From Hyphomonas sp. (GTDB lineage Bacteria > Pseudomonadota > Alphaproteobacteria > Caulobacterales > Hyphomonadaceae), in assembly GCA_002700305.1 (NCBI GenBank), contig PACZ01000014.1, positions 1 to 34,675 of the forward strand: a stretch of DNA of 34,675 bases, in the 5' to 3' direction. Position 1 is the first letter of the stretch; each line of letters begins with the position of its first letter. Below, piece by piece: positions 16,601 through 23,987 of the stretch. Below the pieces are notes generated by a model. That model had not been told where the DNA came from, searched no databases, and was given only the letters and a program-made list of their open reading frames with translations. The position numbers were made by a program, and so were the translations under genes.

Positions 16601-16743
16601 CGGCGGGAATCTCCGGCGGTGTGGCCGGATCGGCCCTGCTGTCGCTGTATTTCACCCCCGCGATCTTCCGGATCATGACCTACAAACCCGTCCGCCGCCT
16701 GTTCGGCTACAGGCCCGCCCTGCCGGAGACATCCGGCGAATGA
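13612..16743 (+). CDS. RND-family efflux pump permease
   Basis: A 1043-residue AcrB/HAE-type proton-driven exporter with the duplicated plan: TM1, a large periplasmic porter loop, TM2-6, TM7, a second loop, TM8-12. The TM4 proton-relay motif is GLLIDNAIVVVDD, with D406 followed by Asn rather than the AcrB double Asp. In the TM10 equivalent (LGISINASIVVLS) an Asn replaces the AcrB Lys940. Both variations occur in divergent RND branches, so the pump is probably active but outside the classical AcrB group. The substrate cannot be predicted. It is the last gene of the tetR-adaptor-pump operon. A long antisense frame across this gene is a codon-bias artefact. Confidence 0.93.
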   Translation: MIKALSLFYRLPRLTALAMLIMMIGGLGSMLTLGRQEDPTLVERYGNVVAFLPGADAERMEALVTEPLESALMELPEVNELRSSSRAGVTQISLEIRDDLGATEVDNAWTLVRQKVTQAQAQFPPGVSVPEVTQQYVGAATLVVGIRWESEAEPPLAVMRRLALDLQDRFERLPGTELTETFGLPSEEVRVVMDPDALAATGLSFRQAAAALAAADSKAPAGRLRAEGGNVGFQIGGEFDSISRVRSVPIIQRGDGTAVRLGDIADVRKGLADPPVNMAFENGARAILIGVYISPGQRVDKWADTAHAVVEDFARDTPPDLSIRTIFDQSKYTNARLNGLAQNLLISALIVFCVLFLTMGWRSALVVGAALPLTVALVLILFKVFGHPLHQMSVTGLVISLGLLIDNAIVVVDDFDQWRVRGLNRMDAIERSLKHLFAPLGASTLTTALAFAPIAMLPGGAGEFIGMIGLSVVFAICSSFLISMTVIPAMAGWFDRTRGWERGEATRPRRWWRDGITIDFISDGYRATVEAVLRFPPLGIVLGIAPAILGFWLAGQLPNQFFPQTERDQFQLTLELPPEASLADTEAATRRATELIRSIEGVKDVTWVLGEPAPRVYYNAINNTRGVEGLASGWVQLDNNLRTRQTVADVQRMVRAEFPSARFLALPYEQGPPADAPVEFRILGDDFEVLNRLGNETRAVLAQTPGVTYTVASLQLGAPTMKLDADETAAALTGERLTDLAADLNAELEGVQAGSVLEGTEELPVMVIAPDSRRRELSNLRSATVGSGSGGTPLSALGQLSLNPETAVITRWDGQRMNQILAYLEPYTIPAPVLADYQARLDAAGFTVPAGYSIVIGGEAENSAEAVTDLASVGVPLILVMAGAIMLVFNSFRMMVLILSTGFLSIGLAFFGVWLFNLPMGFNAIVGSLGLLGISINASIVVLSLLKADPWAMADDVIRQREIVVDATRHIVATTLTTMGGFIPILLSGDNFWLPLAAGISGGVAGSALLSLYFTPAIFRIMTYKPVRRLFGYRPALPETSGE

Positions 16744-16761
16744 CCCGATTGTGAACCCGCC

Positions 16762-16790
16762 GGGGCTTGATGCCTGCGACAGGCTGCCCC
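16762..16790. terminator. Stem-loop between the RND pump gene and cysE
   Basis: GGGGC (16762-16766) pairs with GCCCC (16786-16790), and inside it GCCTG (16772-16776) pairs with CAGGC (16780-16784) around a CGA loop. It lies in the 83-nt gap and may end or attenuate the efflux transcript. No U-tract follows. Confidence 0.35.
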
Positions 16791-16826
16791 ATGTGAGTGC
16801 CACACCCTGAGCAAGAGGGACCCGGA

Positions 16827-17642
16827 ATGCCAGATACCAATCCCGACATCGGCGCCCCGCCGCCCGCCTGGAAGCGCCTGCGCTTTGAAGCTGCAGCCGC
16901 GGCAGCAGATGAGCCCTCGCTGGCCGGCTATATCAATGCCGCGATCCTGGCCCATGATACGCTCTGTGACGCGCTGGCCTATCACCTGGCCGAGAAAATC
17001 GGGGATTCCACCATCGGCACCCAGCAGGTGCGGGACATCCTGTCGGATGCCTGCGAGTCCCATGACGAACTCGTCGACAAGGCTGAGGCGGACATGATGG
17101 CCGTTCTGGAGCGCGACCCGGCCTGCCGCGGCCTGCTGCAGCCTTTCCTGTTCTTCAAGGGCTTTCAGGCCCTGCAGACCCACCGCATTGCCAATGTACT
17201 GTGGCGCGAGGGCCGCGAGACGCTGGCCTTCCACTTCCAGTCCCGGGCGTCCGAACTTTTCGGTGTCGACATCCATCCTGCTGCCCGGATCGGGCGCGGC
17301 GTGATGCTGGACCATGCCACCGACATCACCATCGGTGAGACGACCGTGGTCGGCGATGGCTGCTCCATCCTGCAGGGTGTGACGCTGGGCGGCACCGGCA
17401 AGGAAGTCGGCGACCGTCACCCGAAGATCGGGCGCGGCGTGCTGGTGTCCGTCGGAGCGAAAGTGCTGGGCAATATTCATGTCGGCGACGAGGCCAAGGT
17501 TGCCGCCGGGTCTGTCGTCCTGAAGGACGTGCCGGCGCACTGCACCGTGGCAGGGGTTCCGGCGAAGATCGTCTCCGGCCCGTCCTGCTGCCAGCCTGCC
17601 AAGACAATGGACCAGTCGCTGCCGGACGCTGCCGACAACTGA
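16827..17642 (+). CDS. cysE: Serine O-acetyltransferase
   Basis: A 271-residue enzyme that transfers acetyl from acetyl-CoA to serine, giving O-acetylserine for cysteine synthesis. The N-terminal helical SATase domain (about 25-145) is followed by the left-handed beta-helix with hexapeptide repeats: DIHPAARIGRGVMLDHATDI, IGETTVVGDGCSILQGVTLG, GDRHPKIGRGVLVSVGAKVL. LDHAT holds the catalytic His. VVLKDVPAHCTVAGVPAKIV closes the CoA site. The C-terminal tail is longer than the minimum and contains CC; in other CysE proteins the tail binds CysK and cysteine. The ATG at 16827 has AAGAGGGA upstream; an in-frame ATG at 16797 lacks support. It converges on the phytochelatin-synthase-like gene 12 nt away. 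Confidence 0.94.
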   Translation: MPDTNPDIGAPPPAWKRLRFEAAAAAADEPSLAGYINAAILAHDTLCDALAYHLAEKIGDSTIGTQQVRDILSDACESHDELVDKAEADMMAVLERDPACRGLLQPFLFFKGFQALQTHRIANVLWREGRETLAFHFQSRASELFGVDIHPAARIGRGVMLDHATDITIGETTVVGDGCSILQGVTLGGTGKEVGDRHPKIGRGVLVSVGAKVLGNIHVGDEAKVAAGSVVLKDVPAHCTVAGVPAKIVSGPSCCQPAKTMDQSLPDAADN

Positions 17643-17654
17643 GCCTGTGCGCGC

Positions 17655-18413
17655 CTAGTTCAGGTTCCTGCCGACGATGACATAACCGTGCGTGATGCCT
17701 GCGCCGGTCTTCACATTCATGGCACGGAACAATTCCTCCGCCGCGATCCAGAAGGGCGGGTATTTATAGCGCGATACATCCAGGATGAGGAACATGTCCG
17801 AGGCCGAATGATAGGCGGCGACGGGGGAGATGTGTCCGCCGGACAGCTGTCCGACTTCCGCGCGGTTATAGTTCACCACCAGATATTCGGCCGGGGTTTC
17901 GAGAACCCGCCGCGCCGTCTCGCGGAATGCGCCGGCCGTCACCGTGCTGGCATAGACCGTGTTCGCGTCGACGCCGTGCGCCTCAAAGAACTGGCCGAGC
18001 GTGGAGAGCGGTGTACCGGAGCGCCGGATCTCCGCACGCGGGGTGATGGTGTGGGTCTCGCGTGTGAAGACATTGTCCTGATCGAACAGGCCGTGCTGGT
18101 CTGAATGCGACGTGCCCGGACGGGCGATGCCCAGCGCGTTCAGCACCATGCTCATGCTGGCCGGCCCGCAGAATGTGGGCGTGTCCTGAGTGACGAAGTG
18201 CATGCTGAGCGGCACATAGTCGGCAATTGCGTCGGCCTCGCGCAGGCGCTGCAGGCCTTCGGGCGAGTCGAGCGCGATCAGGCCGGCGGGCATGTCGAGG
18301 GGCACAGGCGCCGCTGGTGGCGGCATCTGGCGCCGGGCTTCCACCAGCTCATAGCCCAGCCTGGAAACCAGGTGTTTCACGCGATAGCGCAAGCCCACGA
18401 TTCTCTTCTCCAT
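17655..18413 (-). CDS. Phytochelatin synthase-like glutathione peptidase/transpeptidase
   Basis: A 252-residue papain-fold protein of the prokaryotic PCS half-molecule type. The catalytic triad is intact: Cys82 in QDTPTFCGPASMSMVLNALG, His194 in SGGHISPVAAYH and Asp212 in LILDVSRYKYPPFW. These match plant PCS Cys56, His162 and Asp180. Prokaryotic homologues mainly remove glycine from glutathione and make phytochelatin poorly; the variable metal-sensing C-terminal domain of eukaryotes is missing, as expected. No signal peptide is evident, so action in the cytoplasm is likely. The start at 18413 gives family length; the frame extends to 18656 through low-quality sequence. The 3' end faces cysE, which supplies cysteine for glutathione. 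This suggests thiol or metal homeostasis, although convergent genes are not an operon. Confidence 0.9.
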   Translation of the reverse strand: MEKRIVGLRYRVKHLVSRLGYELVEARRQMPPPAAPVPLDMPAGLIALDSPEGLQRLREADAIADYVPLSMHFVTQDTPTFCGPASMSMVLNALGIARPGTSHSDQHGLFDQDNVFTRETHTITPRAEIRRSGTPLSTLGQFFEAHGVDANTVYASTVTAGAFRETARRVLETPAEYLVVNYNRAEVGQLSGGHISPVAAYHSASDMFLILDVSRYKYPPFWIAAEELFRAMNVKTGAGITHGYVIVGRNLN

Positions 18414-18606
18414 TCTCCGGACGGGACGATTCCGGGGAAGAATGCGAGTTTTGTGCCTGACGGGCAGGACGGTGCCGGGTGGTTTGAGCCGGGCGGAAGT
18501 TCCCTCGCAGCGGGACTCCGGCCCAGCAAAATTCGTATATCGCACGAATAAAAGCCGGCCCGGCGCATTTTCTTTCAACATCGGGGGCCGTTTATGCTTG
18601 CTTATA

Positions 18607-18635
18607 TTGTTGCCCATTGGCGTTTCGTCTAAATT
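18607..18635 (+). promoter_or_regulatory. Candidate promoter of the OmpA/HhH genes
   Basis: TTGTTG (18607-18612), a 17-nt spacer and TAAATT (18630-18635) lie in the AT-rich part of the 282-nt divergent region, 60 nt before the GTG start. The same region must contain the promoter of the PCS-like gene on the other strand, which I could not locate. No other gene is seen in 18414-18695. Confidence 0.45.
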
Positions 18636-18695
18636 TACCTCACTGAAAATCTGCATGTTTTCGAAAATACTTCCGCGTCAGAAGGAGGCGGTCGG

Positions 18696-19901
18696 GTGAG
18701 CCATGAAACCGTCGACGGGGAAGAAGAGGCGCGCGTCATGCGTTCGCGCCGCATTGCCCGTCGTGAGGGTCACCTGCCTTTCGTGCCGTTCGGCCTTGTC
18801 CCGCTGGCCGGGCTGGGCCTGCTGTTCCTGATCGCGCTCATCCCGTTTGCGCTCGGTGTGCAGGGCGCCACGAAGCGGGCCGTCACAGAGGCGCTGGCCG
18901 CCAATGGCATCGACTGGGCGGAGACGTCTGTCAGCGGACAATCGGTCACCATCACCGGCGATGCCCCCTCCGGCGCCGAGGCGCACAGGGCCCGCCTGAT
19001 CGCCCGGAAGGCGGCGTCCGGCACGCCCTTCGGCCTCGCCCGGCCGGCCACCCGCGTGACGGTGCCGCAAGGCCCGTATGGCACACAGCCTGAGCCGGAA
19101 GAGGCAGAGGCCGCCACGCCGCCCGTAACGCCGCTGCAAGGCGTCACCGATATTGCGATTGCCGCCCCGTCCTGGACCTTCACGCTGACCCATGGGGTCC
19201 TGACGCTGAACGGCACGATGCCGGACCAGGAAACGAAGGACGCGGTCGTGCGCCAGGCCTTCAACAAGATCTATCCGCCGCGCATCACCGGCGTGAACGA
19301 CTATCTTGATGTTGCCGGGCTGGAGGCGCCGGAAGGCTATGTCGATGTGGTGCTGCGCGGTGTGAACACGATTGCCCAGTGCGACACCGGGCAGGCAGGG
19401 TTCGAACGCGGACGGTTCAATCTGCGCTGCGAACTGCCCGACACCGAGGCCGACGCCGTGCGCCGCGAGGCGGTCGCCTCCATGCCGCTCGGCACGGTCG
19501 GCCGGATCGACATCCTGCCACATGATGCGGTCATCAGCTGTGAGGCGGAACTCACCGATTTACTGAAGGATGCGCGCATTGAGTTTGACTCCTCAAGTGC
19601 CGTGATCGATGCCTCCAGCAATGCGCTGCTGGATGCGGTCGCGGCGGCGGTGAAGGCCTGTCCCGGCACGCTGCGAATCGAGGGGCACACCGATTCCACC
19701 GGCCCGGAAGACGAAAATGAAGTGCTGAGCCGCAACCGTGCGCTCGCTGTCCGCAACGCGCTGGTCGCCCGCGAGGTCGACCCGGAACGCCTGATCGCCG
19801 AAGGCTATGGCGCGTCGCGGCCGGTCGCCGGAAACACCACACCGGAGGGGCGCGCGCGCAACCGCCGGATTGAGATCCGCGTCGTGCGGGCGTCCGAATG
19901 A
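18696..19901 (+). CDS. Membrane-anchored OmpA-family peptidoglycan-binding protein
   Basis: A 401-residue protein starting at GTG, 7 nt after a strong AAGGAGG. A basic cytoplasmic N-terminus (MRSRRIARREG) precedes one membrane anchor at about residues 32-54. The periplasmic part has two BON-like segments (KRAVTEALAANGIDWAETSV... and TFTLTHGVLTLNGTMPDQET), a Cys-containing middle, and a C-terminal OmpA domain: ARIEFDSSSAVIDASS, RIEGHTDSTG (Asp333) and LSRNRALAVRNAL (Arg348), the pair that holds diaminopimelate in peptidoglycan. There is no beta-barrel, so it is an inner-membrane protein reaching the wall, like the MotB-type layout but without its plug. The coiled-coil/HhH gene follows after 46 nt, implying joint function. 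Confidence 0.88.
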   Translation: MSHETVDGEEEARVMRSRRIARREGHLPFVPFGLVPLAGLGLLFLIALIPFALGVQGATKRAVTEALAANGIDWAETSVSGQSVTITGDAPSGAEAHRARLIARKAASGTPFGLARPATRVTVPQGPYGTQPEPEEAEAATPPVTPLQGVTDIAIAAPSWTFTLTHGVLTLNGTMPDQETKDAVVRQAFNKIYPPRITGVNDYLDVAGLEAPEGYVDVVLRGVNTIAQCDTGQAGFERGRFNLRCELPDTEADAVRREAVASMPLGTVGRIDILPHDAVISCEAELTDLLKDARIEFDSSSAVIDASSNALLDAVAAAVKACPGTLRIEGHTDSTGPEDENEVLSRNRALAVRNALVAREVDPERLIAEGYGASRPVAGNTTPEGRARNRRIEIRVVRASE

Positions 19902-19915
19902 AGTTTAACCCAACT

Positions 19916-19931
19916 GGGGGCGTCCGCCCCC
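19916..19931. other. Small hairpin between the OmpA-like and HhH genes
   Basis: GGGGGC and GCCCCC form a 6-bp stem with a GTCC loop, 14 nt after the OmpA-like stop. Without a U-tract it is more likely an intra-operon RNA stability or attenuation element than a terminator. Confidence 0.35.
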
Positions 19932-19947
19932 GCCAAGAGTAACGTCC

Positions 19948-21732
19948 ATGCTGTTCCTGCTGCTCCAGATTTTCCTGCTGATGGTCCTCGCTGCCTTGTG
20001 CGGGGCGGGCCTTGCCTGGTGGTGGTTCCGCCGGAACTACGAGGATGTCACGGTATATCATGAGGACCTCGTGACCGCGGCGGCGAAGGAACAGCCCGAG
20101 CCGGTGACGAAGGAAGAGCTGAAGGCGAGCCTGGCCAGCCTCGCCCCGCCGGACCTGTCGCCCGTTCACGAGCGTCTCGCCAAGATCGAGAGCGCCCTGT
20201 CGCTGACCGGCAGCGCTGGTCTCGGCGCGATCAATGACCGCTTCACCGAAATGCGCGGCCTGCTGACCGAAGTGCGCGAAACCGGCATGGGCGGTCTGGA
20301 AGGGCGGCTCGGCCGGATGGAAACGCTGATGCAGCAGCCGGACGATGCGCTGGAAAGCGTGCTCGGCCGCCTGTCGGATATGGAGAGCACGCTGCTCTCT
20401 GTTTCGAACGAAGTGGCCAGCCTGCAGAACGCAGACCTCGACCCGGTCGAGATCCGGCTGTCCCAGCTGGAAGAACTGGTCCGTGGCCAGACCATGCCGG
20501 AAGTCGACCTCGGCCCGGTACATTCCGGCCTCGCACGGCTGGAACTGGCCATCGAGAATCAGGAGTTCCCGGCCGTGGACTTTGAGCCGGTGCGCACGCA
20601 TATGGCCGCCATGGAAGCGCGGCTGGCGGAATTTGCCGACCGGATCGACACCGCCCGCAAGGCCGACATCGAGGAACTGATGATCCGCATGTCGACGCTG
20701 TCCTCGTCGCTGGCAGGCTTGCGCGTGCCGGACCTCGACTCGGTGAAGGAGCGCCTCGCGAAGATCGAGGAGGCGGTGGCGAACATCGACCTGCCGGAAA
20801 CCGACTTCACCCCGATGGTCAACGAGCTGCGCAATATCGAGAGCATCCTGCGCACCCCGTCGGAAGACATGCGCGTGATGCACACCAAGCTGGCCGACAT
20901 CGAAGGCGGCAGCGCGTCGCTGCACTCCAAACTGTCGGGCGTCGAGCACACGGTGTCGATGCTGGCCCGGTCCGGTGTGGACCTGACGCCGATCCAGACG
21001 CGACTCGGCAGTGTCGAAAGCGCGCTGGCCTCGCTGCGGGTGGAGATGCAGTCGCTGCCGGACTTCGGACCGATGGAGCGCCGCCTGGCCGCGCTGCAGG
21101 ACTCCATGCTGGCCCTGCGCGAGCCGGACCTGTCGCCGGTGCTGTCCTCCATGCGCAAGCTGGATGCCCGGCTGGACATGGGCAGCGTCGACAGCCGCCT
21201 TGCCTCGATCGAGTACACGCTGGCGGCGCTGAACCATATCTTGCGCGCGCGGGATTTCGGCCATCTGCGAGGGGAGGGCGAATATGTCTACCGCCAGCCG
21301 GTCGCCCCGCCATTGCGGCCTGAGCCGCAGTCCTTCGCGACGATCGATCAGGTGTTCCCAAAGGCCCCGCCGCCGCAACGCCCGGCCGAACCGGAACCGG
21401 CCCCTGAGGCTGAGCCCGCGCCGGAATCGACAGGCCATCCGCTGGAAATCGCCCTGCGGCCCGGCGACAAGGCCAATTTGCTGATCGAACCGGCCTTCGG
21501 CAATGAGGACGATCTGGAAGAGATCAACGGCGTCGGCCCGATGCTGGGCGAGCTGCTGAACGAGATCGGCGTCTATTATTTCTGGCAGGTCGCCGAATGG
21601 GGCCCGGCAGAGATCGAATGGGTCGACAACAAACTGGAACATTTCAAGGGCCGGATCGAGCGGGACGAGTGGGTCAAGCAGGCCAAGGAACTCGCCAAAT
21701 TGCCCACCTCCGCAAAGCATCCCGCCGGCTGA
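19948..21732 (+). CDS. Membrane-anchored coiled-coil protein with C-terminal helix-hairpin-helix
   Basis: A 594-residue protein. One membrane segment lies at about residues 2-26 and is followed by FRRNYED, so the positive-inside rule puts the long C-terminal part in the cytoplasm. Residues 65-435 carry about ten degenerate repeats of the form D(L/F)xPVxxRLxxIExxL, spaced irregularly and predicted helical or coiled coil. A Pro/Glu-rich linker (about 450-500) leads to a helix-hairpin-helix-like domain at about 520-560 (LEEINGVGPMLGELLNEIGV, then YYFWQVAEW), the version annotated as a flap-endonuclease-1-like H3TH (COG3743). Such domains bind DNA non-specifically or mediate protein contacts; no nuclease residues are visible. 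It is probably cotranscribed with the upstream OmpA-like gene. A membrane scaffold is my inference. Confidence 0.85.
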   Translation: MLFLLLQIFLLMVLAALCGAGLAWWWFRRNYEDVTVYHEDLVTAAAKEQPEPVTKEELKASLASLAPPDLSPVHERLAKIESALSLTGSAGLGAINDRFTEMRGLLTEVRETGMGGLEGRLGRMETLMQQPDDALESVLGRLSDMESTLLSVSNEVASLQNADLDPVEIRLSQLEELVRGQTMPEVDLGPVHSGLARLELAIENQEFPAVDFEPVRTHMAAMEARLAEFADRIDTARKADIEELMIRMSTLSSSLAGLRVPDLDSVKERLAKIEEAVANIDLPETDFTPMVNELRNIESILRTPSEDMRVMHTKLADIEGGSASLHSKLSGVEHTVSMLARSGVDLTPIQTRLGSVESALASLRVEMQSLPDFGPMERRLAALQDSMLALREPDLSPVLSSMRKLDARLDMGSVDSRLASIEYTLAALNHILRARDFGHLRGEGEYVYRQPVAPPLRPEPQSFATIDQVFPKAPPPQRPAEPEPAPEAEPAPESTGHPLEIALRPGDKANLLIEPAFGNEDDLEEINGVGPMLGELLNEIGVYYFWQVAEWGPAEIEWVDNKLEHFKGRIERDEWVKQAKELAKLPTSAKHPAG

Positions 21733-21849
21733 TCAACTCTTCGCGGAACGTCCTTATCTCCCCCTTTTCCCTTCCGCCGAATTGCGGTTAGGGTAAGCGC
21801 TGAGTGCTGGGGATGAAGGTGACGATCTCAAGGGAAGGGGACGCCTGCC

Positions 21850-23583
21850 ATGCTTCGCCTGTTCCTGCTTGGAATTGCAGGTTTTTTTGCCGTTCTTGTC
21901 TCGGAGGCCCAGGCGGTCAAGCCTGCGCGCTATGCGCTGGTCATCGGAAATTCCGACTATCAGCAGCGCGGATGGCAGCTGGCCAATCCCGCAAATGATG
22001 CCCGTCTGATGGCCGAAACGCTGGCCGATGTCGGCTTTCAGGTCGATCTCGTCCTCAATGCCGGGGAAGACCGGATGGAGGAGGCGTTCGCCGCCCATGG
22101 CGCCCGTCTGAAGGCCGGCGGCACGCAGGCGGTGGGCGTGATCTATTACGCCGGGCACGGCGTGCAGTCGCAGGGGCTGAACTATCTCGTGCCGGTGGAT
22201 GCCAATGCCCGGTCCGAACAGGACATCTGGCGCCAGGCGCCGCGCCTCGGCGACGCGCTGCGCTATGTCGAGGATGCGGGCAATGCCGTCAATTTCGTGA
22301 TCCTCGATGCCTGCCGGGACAATCCGCTGCCCAGCGCCACGCGCAGCACAGGCGGCGGTCTTGCCGAGGTGAAGCCCGCACGCGGCCTGCTGATCTCCTA
22401 TTCCACCGCGCCCGGCTATGTCGCCTATGACGGCGACGGCACGAATTCCGCTTTCGCGCTGGCTCTGGCGCAGACGCTGAAACAGCAGAACCTGATCGCC
22501 GAACAGGTGTTCAAGCGCGTCGCGGACAATGTGAATGCGGCGACCGGCGGACTGCAGACCCCGTTCTACAATTCCGGCCTGACCGGGGCCGATTTCTGTT
22601 TTGCCGGCTGCAGTGGCGCCCCGGCACCTGCCCCTACGGTGATGTCGGATTCGGTGCTCTCCACCCGCCTTCCGGCCGGAACGCGCTCCACCGCATCGAC
22701 TGGTGAGGTGCCTGTTGAGGGCCCGGCGGCATCGCCTGCCGCAGGTACCGTGTCCGGCCTCGTGCGCCAGGCTGCTTTCGCGGCGGCGGCCAGTGGCGGC
22801 CCGGTCGAGGCGCGCAAGTTCAGGGATTGCACCGATTGTCCGCAAATGGTGGCCATTCCGGCGGGCACGTACATGATGGGCTCGCCGGAGACCGAACTGG
22901 AGCGCAAGGAGACCGAGGGGCCGCAATGGTCGCCGCAGGTCGCCACATTCGCCGTCTCCGAAAAAGAGATCACCTGGGACGATCTCGATGCCTGTATCGC
23001 GGCAGGTGGCTGTGCCGGAAACGAGGCGAAGGCCGAAACACGGTCAGACCGCTGGAAGCGCGGCGCCATGCCGGTGATCAACATCACCTGGTGGGAGGCG
23101 ATGGATTATGTCCGCTGGCTGAACGAACAGGTGGAGGGCGAACCCTATCGCCTGCTGACCGAAGCCGAATGGGAATATGCGGCCCGGGCGGGTACGACCA
23201 CGGCGTTCAATACCGGCGATGTCCTCACCGACAAGGATGCGAACTTCAATGCCGGCGGGCGCCAGTATAATGGCGGCCCGAAAGGGAAATGGCCGCGCCA
23301 GCCCATGCCGGCCGGCGCCTATGCGCCGAATGCGTTCGGCCTTTACGACATGCATGGCAACGCCGCCGAATGGGTCGCCGATTGCTGGTTCCACGACTAT
23401 ACGGGCCGCTATGGCGATGCCGCGGCAGAGCAGGGCGCGGAGAAATGTTCCCGCGTCGTGCGCGGCGGCGGCTGGGAAAAGATCCCGTCCTATGTCCGCT
23501 CCGCCGTTCGGGACGCTTACCCTTCCAGCGGCCGGGACGATGCCATCGGCTTCCGCGTGGCGAGGGCCCCTGATCCGTCATGA
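21850..23583 (+). CDS. Secreted caspase-family (C14) protease fused to an FGE/SUMF1-like domain
   Basis: A 577-residue protein with a signal peptide cleaved after AQA (about residue 22), so it should act in the periplasm or outside. Residues 27-255 are a caspase-like domain: [11 protein letters not shown], catalytic His103 in YYAGHGVQ and Cys155 in ILDACRDNP. After a Ser/Pro/Ala linker, residues 326-575 form a sulfatase-modifying-factor fold: [58 protein letters not shown] and IGFRVAR. The two copper-binding active-site cysteines of true formylglycine-generating enzymes fall at K544 and V549 in my alignment. The domain is therefore unlikely to make formylglycine and may bind a ligand or a substrate. 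AAGGGAAGGGG supports the start. It is coupled to the next gene by a 4-nt ATGA overlap. Confidence 0.92.
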   Translation: MLRLFLLGIAGFFAVLVSEAQAVKPARYALVIGNSDYQQRGWQLANPANDARLMAETLADVGFQVDLVLNAGEDRMEEAFAAHGARLKAGGTQAVGVIYYAGHGVQSQGLNYLVPVDANARSEQDIWRQAPRLGDALRYVEDAGNAVNFVILDACRDNPLPSATRSTGGGLAEVKPARGLLISYSTAPGYVAYDGDGTNSAFALALAQTLKQQNLIAEQVFKRVADNVNAATGGLQTPFYNSGLTGADFCFAGCSGAPAPAPTVMSDSVLSTRLPAGTRSTASTGEVPVEGPAASPAAGTVSGLVRQAAFAAAASGGPVEARKFRDCTDCPQMVAIPAGTYMMGSPETELERKETEGPQWSPQVATFAVSEKEITWDDLDACIAAGGCAGNEAKAETRSDRWKRGAMPVINITWWEAMDYVRWLNEQVEGEPYRLLTEAEWEYAARAGTTTAFNTGDVLTDKDANFNAGGRQYNGGPKGKWPRQPMPAGAYAPNAFGLYDMHGNAAEWVADCWFHDYTGRYGDAAAEQGAEKCSRVVRGGGWEKIPSYVRSAVRDAYPSSGRDDAIGFRVARAPDPS

Positions 23584-23987
23584 TCCGCTCCATCAGCCCC
23601 CTGATCAGCCGGCACCGGGACGAGTTGAAAAGCCAGTCCCGGCTGAACCGGTTCATTCTGATCGGGGCGATGCTGACGGCTCTGGTGGCGTTCAGCGTGT
23701 TCCTGCTGGCCTTGTTCGGCCATTATCCGCTGCCTGTCGGCGAGCGGATCTTCTCGAACAATCCTGAACGCATCCTCGGCGTGTCGAACTTCTTTGTCGC
23801 CACCGCCATCGGCGCGGCGCTCAGAATGTGGCGGATGCGCCAGACACGGATCAAGCTGCTGATCGCCGAAGCGTTCCTGCGGGAAAATGAAGATGAGACC
23901 GGCCTGCGCCTTCTGCTGGAGCCGATGTTCGGCGCCAATGTCTGGCATGGCACGAAACTGAAGGGTTCAGGGGGGACAGAGTGGTGA
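23580..23987 (+). CDS. Small two-TM membrane protein of the caspase operon
   Basis: A 135-residue protein I do not recognise. A short basic N-terminus (residues 1-22) precedes TM1 at about 24-46 ([20 protein letters not shown]) and a loop; a second hydrophobic stretch lies at about 65-82 ([15 protein letters not shown]). A cytoplasmic helical tail then carries [22 protein letters not shown]. Both termini are probably cytoplasmic. The ATG overlaps the caspase stop (ATGA), and the stop overlaps the next start (GTGA), so all three genes are translationally coupled. This suggests it anchors or signals for the caspase/FGE protein or the TPR-like partner. Confidence 0.75.
   Translation: MIRSISPLISRHRDELKSQSRLNRFILIGAMLTALVAFSVFLLALFGHYPLPVGERIFSNNPERILGVSNFFVATAIGAALRMWRMRQTRIKLLIAEAFLRENEDETGLRLLLEPMFGANVWHGTKLKGSGGTEW

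Noticed and set aside
13858..16803. 981-codon minus-strand frame across the RND pump gene
   Set aside because: His/Arg/Gln-rich shadow of the pump gene with no domain, caused by third-position GC bias.
19552..21720. 722-codon minus-strand frame opposite the HhH gene
   Set aside because: Its apparent repeats are the antisense reading of the DLxPV repeats.
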